Assembly (NCBI GenBank): GCA_947561715.1
Contig: OX387200.1
Location: 10,356,501 to 10,420,500 of the forward strand
Reading direction: 5' to 3'
DNA from: Ascidia mentula
Lineage: Eukaryota > Chordata > Ascidiacea > Phlebobranchia > Ascidiidae
DNA: 64,000 bases
Made by a program: the position numbers and the translations under genes. Under the pieces are notes generated by a model that was given only the letters and a program-made list of their open reading frames with translations, ran no database searches and had not been told where the DNA came from. Of this stretch, positions 53,701 through 64,000 are shown in pieces (within the stretch, counting starts at the first letter, position 1; the number at the start of each line of letters is the position of its first letter).

Positions 53701-56700
53701 AGATTCCTGCCGCTCTCGCCAATCTCATGCCCAAGATAGAAATTGGTAAAGATGGAAGCCAAGTTATAAGAATCCATCAATCACAGATTACTGCAGACCA
53801 ACTAAAATCTTTACAGGTTGCTCTTTAATTGAACTTTAGATGAGAGATTTAAACTTTATATGTGAGCAGTCTTTCTCTATGATATGTTTTTTTGTTCTGT
53901 ATGACTCCCAAATCTATCGACTATATTTCAAATATGTTTTATATATATTTCAAATTATGTTGTTAAACTTTAAAAAATTTCTCATTACCATTTGTCAAAA
54001 ATCTGTTGGACCCACTCTGAAGCCCGAGCTACTTCTATTTAAGATCAAACCTACCTATTTACAGTTTCAAGCACAAAATATCCCAATACTATGTGTCATA
54101 GGATGCAAAATAATAGTATGCAGTGGTTGCTTTATCAACAACGGACACTGTTAAATGTTTCCTGTTAGTAGAGAATCCTTAAGTGAAAATCATCAGTTTT
54201 CCATATTCCAAGATATGCATACATGTAAAACTTTATATTGTTTAACTATATTTTTAATAGAATTTGAATACACACATATAAATTATAAATATACACATTG
54301 CTTGCAGTATACTCTCAGTGGGGTAATGCAACTTATACATGCAGGAAAATCCTAATGTTCGATTGGTTTTTCGACCCGCAAGCTCCTCTAAAAGCCAAAG
54401 CCGCCCAAATATTCCTGGAATGCCCAGCACGGGCCCAAGGAAACGTGGCAGGCCAAGAAAAAACCTTGTTAGTCCGGCAATCATTAACAGTTCGTATGAA
54501 CAGCAAATGGATGATTCAAGTCCACCATCAAAAACCAGGCAAGTTTATGCAATATGGCAGTACAAAACTGTGGTACTGAATAAATCAAACTTGGTACATT
54601 CTGTAATAGGAAAATGTTAATTGGAAGGGCAGCACTTTAATACTTTGCACTATATATTTCTCCAAAATAAAAGTACTCATTCATAAAGCATACACATTTT
54701 AATTTCTGACAAAATTCATGAGTTACATTTTTCTGAGAACAATATGGGCTTTGTTAAATTTCAGATATGGAAGAATGACGAAGCAACCATACTACTCGAA
54801 AGATTATGCTTCCCCAGGAAATGGTGAAATAGATGATGGGGATGAAGATTATCGATTGCCTTCCTTGCCTTCACTTCCACGCCCACAGCATGTCCCAGGA
54901 AGGAGAGGGCGGCCTCCTGGTACGTTGCATGTTAACACATATTTCATTGCAAAAATATGTGAGGTTTCCACAAGAGATGTTTTGAAAAAATTGTAGTGTT
55001 ACCGTATACTAATGGTGATTTTGGGTTATAAGTAGCACAACACAAAACTTTAAAAATATTTTCAGACACACTAAACATTTACATACAAACTTCTACAGGT
55101 TCTTTTAACCGTTCAACATTGGACAAACAGGGCTTCAAACGTTCAAACTCTTATGCCTACAAGATTGAAGCACTAAGAGAGCAAGAAGAAATACATGATG
55201 ATGATGTCACTACAGCCCGACTAGCAATTAATGTACATAAGGCCACGGTTTTGTCCTGTATTTATTATTTGATTTCTAGTTTGTTAGTTTTTTGGGGGGA
55301 AGCATCAGGCAGCAATATTGTTGAACGTGTTTTTTCATAGAGTTACATCTGCAAAATGTATTCAAACCATTTAAAAATCATTTCTTGTGCAGTCACAGAA
55401 ACCAGTCCTCTCGTCTGTGGAACAAGCTATATCAACTCGTCGCAAAAATAGACTGAGGGAGCTCTTGTCTGCTTGTTCTGAAGATGAAATAATGGAAGTT
55501 GCTCTGCCACATTTGGCAAGGGTATTTTCTCTTTGGGAATTTCTAGTCATGAAAGTAAGAATTATTTTGTTGTTGTAGCCAAATTAATCTGCTACAGTCA
55601 TTGAAATTCACGGCCAATTAACTACAAGTGGGGTAATAAGCAAAATTTGTGTAGGTTGAGAAGAACAAGCTGAGTCGTGTTTATTTTGCTGATGTTTACA
55701 AAGAATATGAAGCACTTCATAAATATGTCTGTCGACTTACTGAAAAATATAAAGAAACGATCAGTGCTCAAAAAGTGGAATCAGACGAGAAAAATGATTC
55801 CAGTGCAGTTGAACTAGATGCTAAAGAAGCTCTGGATAAAAACAAGAAAAGTATCATCACAGTTCGTTGCAGAAAGGTTTGACATGTTCCAAAAAACATA
55901 GTTTGGTAAATTTTCTATTTAGAATTTAAAAGCAATTCATGAAAAGGTCAGCTTTAGTATATCTCATTAATGAAATAATCATGTTGTTCTTAGCTTGCTG
56001 ATTCTCTTGGGCTTGATCAAAATGAACTGGAAGATGCAGTCATCACTCTGCTGGATTCCGAACCATTACAAAGATCATCTGCAGTGACAACTTCAAATAT
56101 TAAGCAGGTAAACATTGCAAGGATTGTTTTCATTTACATAGCAGTTTTGTTCAGCAAAACTTTTGTTGATGCTTAAATGTTTTTCTCTGACCCACCCATC
56201 CAGTTAACACAATAGCTGTTAAGTCATCCAGTTAATTTGATTTAGCTTATTCCTCACGGTAGTAGTGCCTACAAGCCTTGTTGTCCAAACATGTTTCACT
56301 TTGAAAGGACTGTTGTCAGTACTACATCTCTCAGCATCGCAAGGTGCATGGGCCGGAAACCAGGTAGCATTCAGCCGTGCCTTGTTTGAAATTCCACAGA
56401 TATCTGACCATTGTTGTGCTGTGTTTTGCCCCAAGCTTATCCTGTTTGCCTGCAAACTGTCATCACATGCCAGGCAAAATGTTTTACGCACAATGACCTT
56501 GCCTATACAAATGCTCATTTAAATTAGCATCAATGCGATCCTCTTCTGCTGTTAGTAGCTCAATCAAAAGACATACTTTCTGCTTCATTGAGCCTCTTCA
56601 AAGCTTCCTGTGGTAACAAAGCATTCAGTTCGTTGCCACTCTTGAGGCAAGATTTCTGCCTTATTTTCAACCTGCACCACAAAACTTTGCTACTCCAATG

Positions 56701-59700
56701 ACACATTTTGTGATCATTTGTAATATATGTAAATCATAAGACACAGCAAGATTCATACGTACAACAATATATATTTAGAATCAATATGAAAAGAAATGCT
56801 GTTAAGATATTTGAGAAGTACATAAGCATATAAAATCAGCAATCTCTCCACAAATTAATTTAAAAATACCAGTATGAAAAAATCAGTAATATTTACAACT
56901 GCAAATTGGACAATAAAATATGTTAGCTTGAAATAGTGTTTTAGAAAAGAGGTGATTTTTTTGGTAACACTATACTTTAAGTTATCTATCTAGTTTATTC
57001 CTTTTAGAAACAGTTGTTACACAAACAAATTATTTTGGAACATATAACATGCCAGCCATAGAGCACAAATGCATCAGAAGCACTTGTATGTAAATTCTAT
57101 GGATTTTCTGTACTACAGTTCACATACACCTTGCATCAATGAGGGAGATATGCTGAGAGGTTCAGAGAAAAATTGAAGCAAATACTGCCCACTTGTCCAT
57201 TAGGTCATTGTTTCCATATGTTGGTACATTAAACAGTGTAAGCACTTCAGATATCTCTCAGTGTGTGGTCCTTTCAGAAAGCGTACTCCGAAACAAAAAC
57301 AGTTATTGTCAACATTCTATTGTCTCTCATCTGTCCCTTGCCATTGTAAGTGCTCATATCAACTTTCACCATGTGCTCGCTGGGACCCACCAGTTGCTCA
57401 TTCACCATCAGATAGGCATGGGGTTTGTACATGGACATCTGATTTATGCTGAACAAAGTTTGGTTGCTCTGCACAATGGAGAAGTTGTATTGCTGTCTAC
57501 GGCGACGAGCTGGAAACTTGATTCGGAACAACTTAGTGGGAGCGTTGAGGCCTGATGTGACTGAAACGAAATGGAAGGAGATGCTGAGCGACTGCTTCTT
57601 GCACATGTTGTACATTTCGTTGTTGGTTGACGTTTTCTTGCATCGGCGGCGGCGGCAGATGTTGGTGGTAACTTGTCTGTAGCCGAATTCGTCGGTACGT
57701 GTCAACTTTCGGTAGAATTTGTCGGATGGGCAGCGAAGTGGTTGAATACATCGATAACCTCCGTGCGTGTTGACGCACACCTCATCTGATCTGCACATCC
57801 CTTTCCCGTTGTCACATTCATTTTTGTCGATGCACGCGTAGTCCAATTTGCTGTATCTGCAAAGCATCGTAGGTTAACAGTTAAAGCCCACTTTCGCCAG
57901 TTAGCTAATTTTTACTCACCCTGATGGACAAACGCACTGAAAGGAGCCCTGTAGGTTTTCGCACTGCCACTGACACTTTGTACCTTCGCCGAGACTGCAC
58001 TCCTCGTTGTCCACACAGAGTCCTAATTACATCGGCGGTTAATATTTCGGTGTTACTTTATTTTCAATAAATCATACCGTGGCGGTAGGTGAATCCCCTA
58101 TGGCATCTACAGGTGTAGCTTCCCTGCATATTAATGCACTCTGAATACTCCGGACAGACGTTTTGCTGGCACTCGTCGACGTCAGTACAATAGCGACCGT
58201 TAGTAAGAACGTCTTTGGAAAAGCCTGGACTACAGACGCACTCGTATGACCCTTCTGTGTTTCTGCATTGTTCACCAGTGCCTAAAATAATATTATCAAC
58301 GGTAAAGTTATTTGTACATCGCTTGGAAGTCCTTGCAAATAAAAATACCTTGGCACATGGCCTGTTGACATTCGTCGTTGTCGGAACAAGTCCCATCATG
58401 ATTGCTCATCCAACCCGCCCTGCACTGACATCTGTAACTACCCCGTGTGTTAATGCAGTATTGATTCGGATGACACGGTCTCTGGATGCATTCGTTTATA
58501 TCCCGACAAAATCTTCCGATCTACATAACAAATGGTTGGAGCCGTTGTTGAGTTTAACACGTTTTATTTTCCTTTACCTTCGTCATTCCAGGGGAGCAAA
58601 TGCATCTAAACGATCCTTGCGTATTTACACACTTTTCACCACTTCCGCAATATCCTCTGGCACATTCATTGATGTCGATGCAATCTCCTTTAAACGTAAA
58701 ACAAACGATTGTGGATGGAAACATACACTGTTCGTAATTTGCAAACCATTTTTAGTTTTGTTACGAGAGGGAGCGTATATTTGCGAACCTGTTGCTTGGT
58801 CGAGATCGTAACCGTGGTGACAGATGCAGAGGTAGCTTCCCAGGAGATTGCGGCATGTTTGTCCAACTTTGCATGGCGCGATCTCTGTACACTCGTTTAC
58901 ATCCACACACCCACCGAGAACTTGATACCTGAATACACACGATACTTCAATACACATTTTAATATTTACTTCAAAAATTATTTTTTTAATCTGCACCACT
59001 TCTTTGTGCCTGGCGAAACTGCACGTTACAACAATATTGATTTCCCATCTGCGGGCATTCCGTCGTATCCAGTGACATCAAAATAAATGAAGCGTTCTGT
59101 GTTCAATAAGCCGTAAAAATCTGGCTTTTGTGCGTTCACTCTTCGACGTGGATACGGATTACAATCGAAGAGTTATTTCGGCACAACGCCATGTTGTGGT
59201 ATGTATTGTTTGCCATCATATGGGCGCCCGCCTGTTCACCCAGCGTCTCAACGGACGCAGTTGGTTGAAGTGGGCTACACGCATTGAACCAAGACTTTGA
59301 ATTGTCAACAACAAAAAATACACGGCGCAGTGCTGGGTAATATTTACAGTGTGGCACCGCACAACACATAACCAAAATATGTTTTGCTTACCTGTAACCT
59401 TCGTCACAGAACCCGTTGAGAGATTGTCCGGCATTTGAATCGACTCTCATTTGCGCTCTGCTGCATGTTGCAATACTTAGCAGCAACGCCAAGATACCAA
59501 ACAAATTCATCATGTTGTGCTTTGCAAAGTTTTCTATTGAGCAACTTAAAAGTCTCAAGCAACTAAAACACAACAAACCTGAAATGGCAGTTAAGGTTTA
59601 ACAACGCTGTTGACGATTCTGTTATTCGGCGCATTGTCGTAGAAAGCGCCAATCAAGATCGTAAATATTTAACAGTTCTTCTTGCTTGCTCAAACAGTTC

Positions 59701-62234
59701 CTTAAGTTTGTGCCACGAAGGTTTAACAGCGACAAAAACATTCGCCGTTGGAGCTCTTTAAAATTGTACTATTTTGACATAAGTGCGGCCTCAAGATTGC
59801 CAGGTGCTGCTTCCCCAAGACATGCCTGTCACACTCCAATCTGCCCATGACAATAACACTGCACCGAATGGGATCGGGACATGCCCACTTTGATGTCGGC
59901 CCGGGTCAGACGCCCTTTTTTCCTTTGGCCACAAATAATCTTTCTCTCTTTTGTCACTCGCATAAACAAACTGACTTGACAGCGAAGTTTCTATTAGTGC
60001 GCCGTTGCGAATATGCGCGCTTCATTAGAGAGTCAGCTTAATTTGTTTGCCATCCACTTTAATCCTGCGTGTAAATTCATCCTGTAAGAGCCCTGCATTG
60101 ACTTTTGACATTGTCTTGTATTTTCTAAGCGATGGTGTTTTCCACAATTTCACCATTGCGACCAACTATTTCGTACTTCTCAACTAAATTGCAGCGAGTT
60201 AACAATTGCGTAAATCATCGTCGAAGGCCATCTCGCGCATACCCGAAAAATTGCTGTGCTTTCCTGTAAGGGCATAATGGTACCCTGTCTTACTGCGCGG
60301 AACGCCTTGTATTTGCGGCCAACTTGTACATTGCTCAAATTATGTACAACCTGTAAGTCTTGAATGTAGTGCATTAATTGCACACAGTAACAACCCTGAA
60401 GCTTGGGAATCGACAACTCATTTCCGTTATTACAAAGCGAAGCACCATAATTACACTAAATTTGTGGATATGAAGATAGTAGACACGGCCTGTTTTTGGC
60501 CTGCAGGTCCACAGTCTTGGCTGGCCTAAAACTTACCTGAATTTTGGGTCGGAAGTGCGTGAACAGTGAAGCAGTCGACTCGGTTTCCTGCCAGACCAGA
60601 CATCTGTTCTCATACCACACGCCTATGAGAAATTAGATCACTCGCATTCATTCCCTGATATATTCTATAACTGCCCATCGACCTTGTGTAACGGTGTCGC
60701 TTATAGCTTCTCTTTCAGAGGAAGTTGGTATTCTTGGAAATGAGGAAACGAAAAACTGCGGGGAAGTAAGAAAAATAGCAAAACTCTAGGCTACACGCGT
60801 CGGGTCACTCGGAAATTATTGGCGCTCCTATTTATGCCAAGTGCGTTTCAGTCAGTGCGCCTGGTCGACATAAATCCTCATTGACCCTGAATAGAACAAT
60901 GTGCGCCTGTCGTAATGCCATCTTCCACAGCTGTTACTATTTGCCTTGTCATTGCAAAGCTATTGCCAATCGCTTGGCCAATTTCCAAGATCACATTCCT
61001 CACCTCAAATAACGTTTAACTAAACCCCACCTTGTTTAAATTGGCAGAATTCCATCGTTTCTACGTCATCGGCAAGTCAAAGCACAACAGTCGCTGAACC
61101 AGAAATTGATGGTAGGTCACGTTTGGCGCATTTGTTTGACTTTTTTTAAGATAAACTTTACCTCATTAAATACATCCCCACTACGGTCTTATCAACACAT
61201 ACAGATTCGAATAAACCTGTTCAAACTGAAGTTTCGTCTACAAATTCACCGGCGGTCGCAACCACAGCCAGCGGAAATGCCGAACAGAGCGACATGCCTG
61301 CCCTCGCCCCTATTGACAGCGATTCGACCACAGCCCAGAAGGTGAGTTCACATTCCTGCATTAAACCGCTTAGTTGACGTAAAATGCAACTCGAATACAG
61401 GAAGGCAACTCCACGCCGGCCGACGCGATGGAGGTTGATCAGAGCACAAGCAACGAACAAACTGGGTACGTTTTTAGACATGACCTTTGCACTTCACACA
61501 ATGCGTATAGTTAGCCCATATTGGTTCTTCCTGTGTCCCGTTGGTAGTTCGTCAATTGGGGGCACTTCATCTTAACGATTTCACGGCTTTCACATGCCCC
61601 CTGGAGTCACTCGTTTGTAAACATAGCGAACAGCCACGCGATGGATGCGCACCTGTTCAACTACAACTTGTTGTTGTTGTTATTATTATTGTTATTTTTC
61701 GGCGCGTAGAGATACAAAGCAACAGCAGGAAGAAGCGCAAGTGGTGACGAACCTTGCTGAGGGCCACACTGTTATCGCACCGAGCAGCGATACGTCACAA
61801 ATTATACAGATCGGCACTGGGGACGACAAGCAGTTTATTGAGGTGCCCGAAGGTTACACGCTCATCCAGACACCAGAAGGGCTCGTCATGTCCCAGGTAT
61901 ATTTGGTTTTATTTCACTATACTCACTTCTGGCTGAAGCCCCAGGTTTAACGTCGTTCAATCGCATTAACATTGCGACGCGGTTGTTTATTGCGCGTCTT
62001 TTGTTTCTCGATGTTTTTTCTCCCGCGTTAGTAACGCCATCTTTCCCCCTTTGTTTATGGCAGCCTGGCACTACTCTCTCACAAGCAGAGGATGGAACCA
62101 TCTACGTGACACAAGAGGATGGAACCACCGCTCCATTGGACTCGCAAAAGGGCGTGCCACTCGAAACGGTCGAGTCACTACTATCGCTCGACGGTCAGCA
62201 ACAGCAGCAGGAGCCACAAGAGCAACAAGAATAA
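50763..62234 (+). CDS. ZNF839: ZNF839-family protein B (AT-hook), host of a nested fibulin gene
   Basis: Nineteen coding exons, 828 aa in continuous phase: 50763-50838, 51321-51454, 51665-51841, 52747-52870, 52927-53057, 53127-53164, 53284-53365, 53697-53816, 54345-54538, 54765-54919, 55099-55232, 55393-55554, 55655-55876, 55994-56107, then after a 4.9-kb intron 61048-61111, 61205-61341, 61401-61465, 61710-61896 and 62064-62234. Shared with paralogue [22 protein letters not shown]-hooks RKRGRPRKN and [28 protein letters not shown] plus [15 protein letters not shown], and the end [20 protein letters not shown]. The last five exons supply the C-terminal motif that A also has, which ties the two halves into one gene. 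The intron after 54538 begins GCAAGT, a GC-AG intron. A poly-A signal AATAAA lies near 62560. Confidence 0.85.
51182..51295. mobile_element. hAT-type MITE, diverged copy
   Basis: Left GTTTGTGCAGATCAG and right TTCGCACAACATTTTTCCAA resemble the two ends of the element at 39039-39205. It is shorter and clearly older, in an intron of ZNF839-B just before an exon. Confidence 0.5.
56108..57273. other. Intronic stretch of ZNF839-B downstream of the fibulin stop
   Basis: Probably contains the 3' UTR of the nested fibulin gene. The minus-strand frame 56219-56518 (99 codons, [17 protein letters not shown]) has protein-like composition and Cys pairs but I do not recognise it; it may be a gene remnant. 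Confidence 0.4.
57274..59513 (-). CDS. Fibulin (calcium-binding EGF repeats + fibulin-type C-terminal domain), nested gene
   Basis: Minus strand: 59392-59513 (signal peptide [20 protein letters not shown]), 58789-58928, 58578-58687, about 58349-58520, about 58078-58281, about 57920-58022 and 57274 to about 57857. There are about six to seven EGF modules; most have the calcium-binding D-N-E-C start and hydroxylation-type signature ([36 protein letters not shown]). The last exon is a fibulin-type module ending [12 protein letters not shown], close to the LTVFVGAYTF end of EFEMP1/fibulin-5. Lacking anaphylatoxin modules, it resembles the short fibulins (FBLN5/EFEMP1/2), extracellular proteins of elastic fibres and basement membranes. 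The run RRRRCKK in the linker and ARRRRQQ in the last domain are unusual. It lies wholly within one intron of ZNF839-B on the other strand. Confidence 0.9.
59514..61047. other. Upstream region of the fibulin gene inside the ZNF839-B intron
   Basis: More GC-rich than the rest of the window. It should contain the fibulin promoter, transcribed leftwards. No exon of either gene was recognised before the acceptor at 61047. Confidence 0.5.
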
Positions 62235-64000
62235 CTTTCCGCCATATTCGCGATTGTCCTGCTTATTGTTATCCGAAGAAGAATTCCGAGCGTGCCCTGG
62301 GCTTTTGGTGTTATTTTTGTTGTGTTGCAAGTGTGTTTGCAATCAAGAAATAATGTTACGAAAACTGCCTTATTGTAACGAAAAGTCATCGCGATTTTTA
62401 CATTTTCCACCTCGAACAATACCACGTCATTTTACACCCGAATTGTTTGACGGAAGTTGTACATTTTTACAATGATATTCCCGCCCTGGTGTCTCCTGTT
62501 GCTTCTTCATCGGCGTTCGATCGCTTCGAAATTTGTTGTCACAATATTACTATGGTGTAAATAAAAAAAATCGAACTTGATTGAAACGTTTTTATGCTCC
62601 TGCTCTAATTAATACCGGTCTCGGCTTAACAATTTCCCATGTGACCAGTTCATTTACCTCCGTCTGCTGTAATAAATTGCTTATCGATCCCCAAACTTTA
62701 CACAAAAAATTGCATTTATTCTTTCCACTTGGTATATTCTGAAAATTTGTATCGTCGCCTCTGTATCAGCCTGGCATACAGCTGCTGATACTGTAGAATT
62801 TTACTAATCCTTTGTAGCAACGCACTGACAAGACTGCAGGTATGCTATGCTTACGAGCGTAGATTGCTGTCTACGGGTAATTTGTTGCGGTCAGACGCCC
62901 AAAGCAGGACGAACCATAGCCACCAGCGAGCTGCAACGAAATTCGAGAAATTTGAAATTCTAAAAATAGCAAATGGCGTATGTCTGTACATGGGTTACCT
63001 AACTACTTATTCACGAAGATCTGGCTAATATGAATCATTCAGCGGGAAGACAGCTGGTTAGTTTGTACATAATTATTGTATTTATTACGCTAGTCGTGGC
63101 CCGCTTGAAATGCAAACTTTTGTCCACTATTTACGTCGTGTAGGCCTATAGGTCATATTGCACTGATGGAAAAATGAATTTAGTGCTTCGGAAATATAGT
63201 AACCCTCCAATCAGAAATCATTTAGAAAGTAACAGATTATTCAACAATTAAACTGAACTTTAGCCCTGCACTATTTCTTTTCCTGACTACTTGCCGTAAT
63301 TTCGTGAGTGCTTCCCACATACGTACACGCGTGCAGTACACCTTCCTAGTGGTTTGTGTGTCGAAGTTAAATCGATGCACAAGTGTGCCAGTAAGCCCGA
63401 AGGCAGACGCCCACTGCGCCCACAATGCTTTACGAAATGTCACGCAGCATACACGGTAAATCGGTGACCCGCCGCAGGTAACTGCGTGCCGTTGATCGTT
63501 TAAATCCGATTGTAAACAAAACACAGTTCGTGTCCGGTTGTGGCTCCTTGTTTAAGTTGGTCTCTGATTATATTGGATTATTATTGCCAAACACTCGCTT
63601 CGCGCTAGACGATGTTATCCGCGGCACATCCTAATTCCTTTCTTGTGGCATGGTGGATGACCTCTTGCCGCATTACGTTTACCACTATATTAGCTAGTTT
63701 GTTAATTTGTTAAAGCTCTGCTACAGTTTCAACCAAAATGAAAAACTATTGTTTAATTATATAATGATTAAACATTGCTAAGTTTGTTGGTAAACCGAAC
63801 AAAGTCAATATAGTGCCAGAAAATGATTCACAAAATATATAGCATTGTTTCTTAAACAAGTAAATTGTTCATTCCAGGGTGAATATTAATATTTTAAAAC
63901 TTCCTAGGATTTCACAGCACATTTAATTATTATCTAACTAACATTTTCTCTCAACAAGGCTGACTCCCATACCGTCCTAAAGAAATGGACACTTTGTATT
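62235..64000. other. Right-hand intergenic region
   Basis: Begins with the ZNF839-B 3' UTR (AATAAA near 62560). Beyond this I recognise no exon, RNA gene or repeat family. A 95-codon minus frame at 63237-63524 is not recognised and is probably accidental. Confidence 0.5.

Noticed and set aside
61048-62234. A separate short gene right of the fibulin
   Set aside because: Its first exon has an acceptor, not a start, joins the ZNF839-B frame in phase 0, and carries the C-terminal motif found in paralogue A.

Overview
The window looks like nuclear DNA from an invertebrate chordate, most likely an ascidian tunicate such as Ciona. The bases are AT-rich. Genes are split into many short exons with clean GT-AG introns, mostly 60-900 bp. 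Intergenic gaps are small and there are many short inverted-repeat transposons. The gene set (CatSper1, BBOF1, a TARP-type CACNG, a calcium-binding EGF fibulin, ZNF839 homologues) fits a chordate. The species call is inference; I cannot search a database.

Layout, left to right: (1) 42-3566 minus, a secreted protein with a lysozyme/transglycosylase-like domain followed by a von Willebrand A domain, running off the left edge; a 1-kb interspersed repeat sits in one intron. (2) 5340-11757 plus, the PP2A B56 regulatory subunit PPP2R5 (C/D type). (3) 13036-16924 minus, a TARP/CACNG four-pass membrane protein with a long tail and a PDZ-type end. (4) 17820-21498 minus, BBOF1 (basal body orientation). 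(5) 21499-25328, repeat-rich gap with a second copy of the 1-kb repeat. (6) 25329-30292 minus, ALDH6A1 with a foldback element in one intron. (7) 31465-33923 plus, CATSPER1. (8) 34108-38088 minus, an unrecognised 13-exon gene whose product looks C2-like. (9) 38305-43585 plus, a cluster PNPO - SGPP - broken PNPO - PNPO, in which the PNPO copies have no introns. (10) 43950-49298 minus and 50763-62234 plus, two ZNF839-family paralogues head to head; a fibulin gene (57274-59513 minus) lies inside a 4.9-kb intron of the second. (11) 62235-64000, no gene seen.

The reading frame stays open across every junction of the models I could sum: PPP2R5 606 aa, TARP 714, BBOF1 530, CATSPER1 451, C2-like protein 579, SGPP 376, ZNF839-A 1230, ZNF839-B 828. 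This is strong internal support for the exon calls.

From memory of human gene locations, PPP2R5C/E, SGPP1, BBOF1, ALDH6A1, ZNF839 and FBLN5 all lie on 14q, and CATSPER1, EFEMP2 and PPP2R5B on 11q13. The window therefore seems to preserve a piece of an ancestral chordate linkage group. Other points of interest are the PNPO/SGPP cluster, the nested fibulin, the unrecognised C2-like gene that ends 185 bp from the CATSPER1 stop, and a repeat landscape with dated insertions (empty site, perfect 8-bp target duplication). I found no rRNA, CRISPR or intact tRNA gene and no clear virus-like element.
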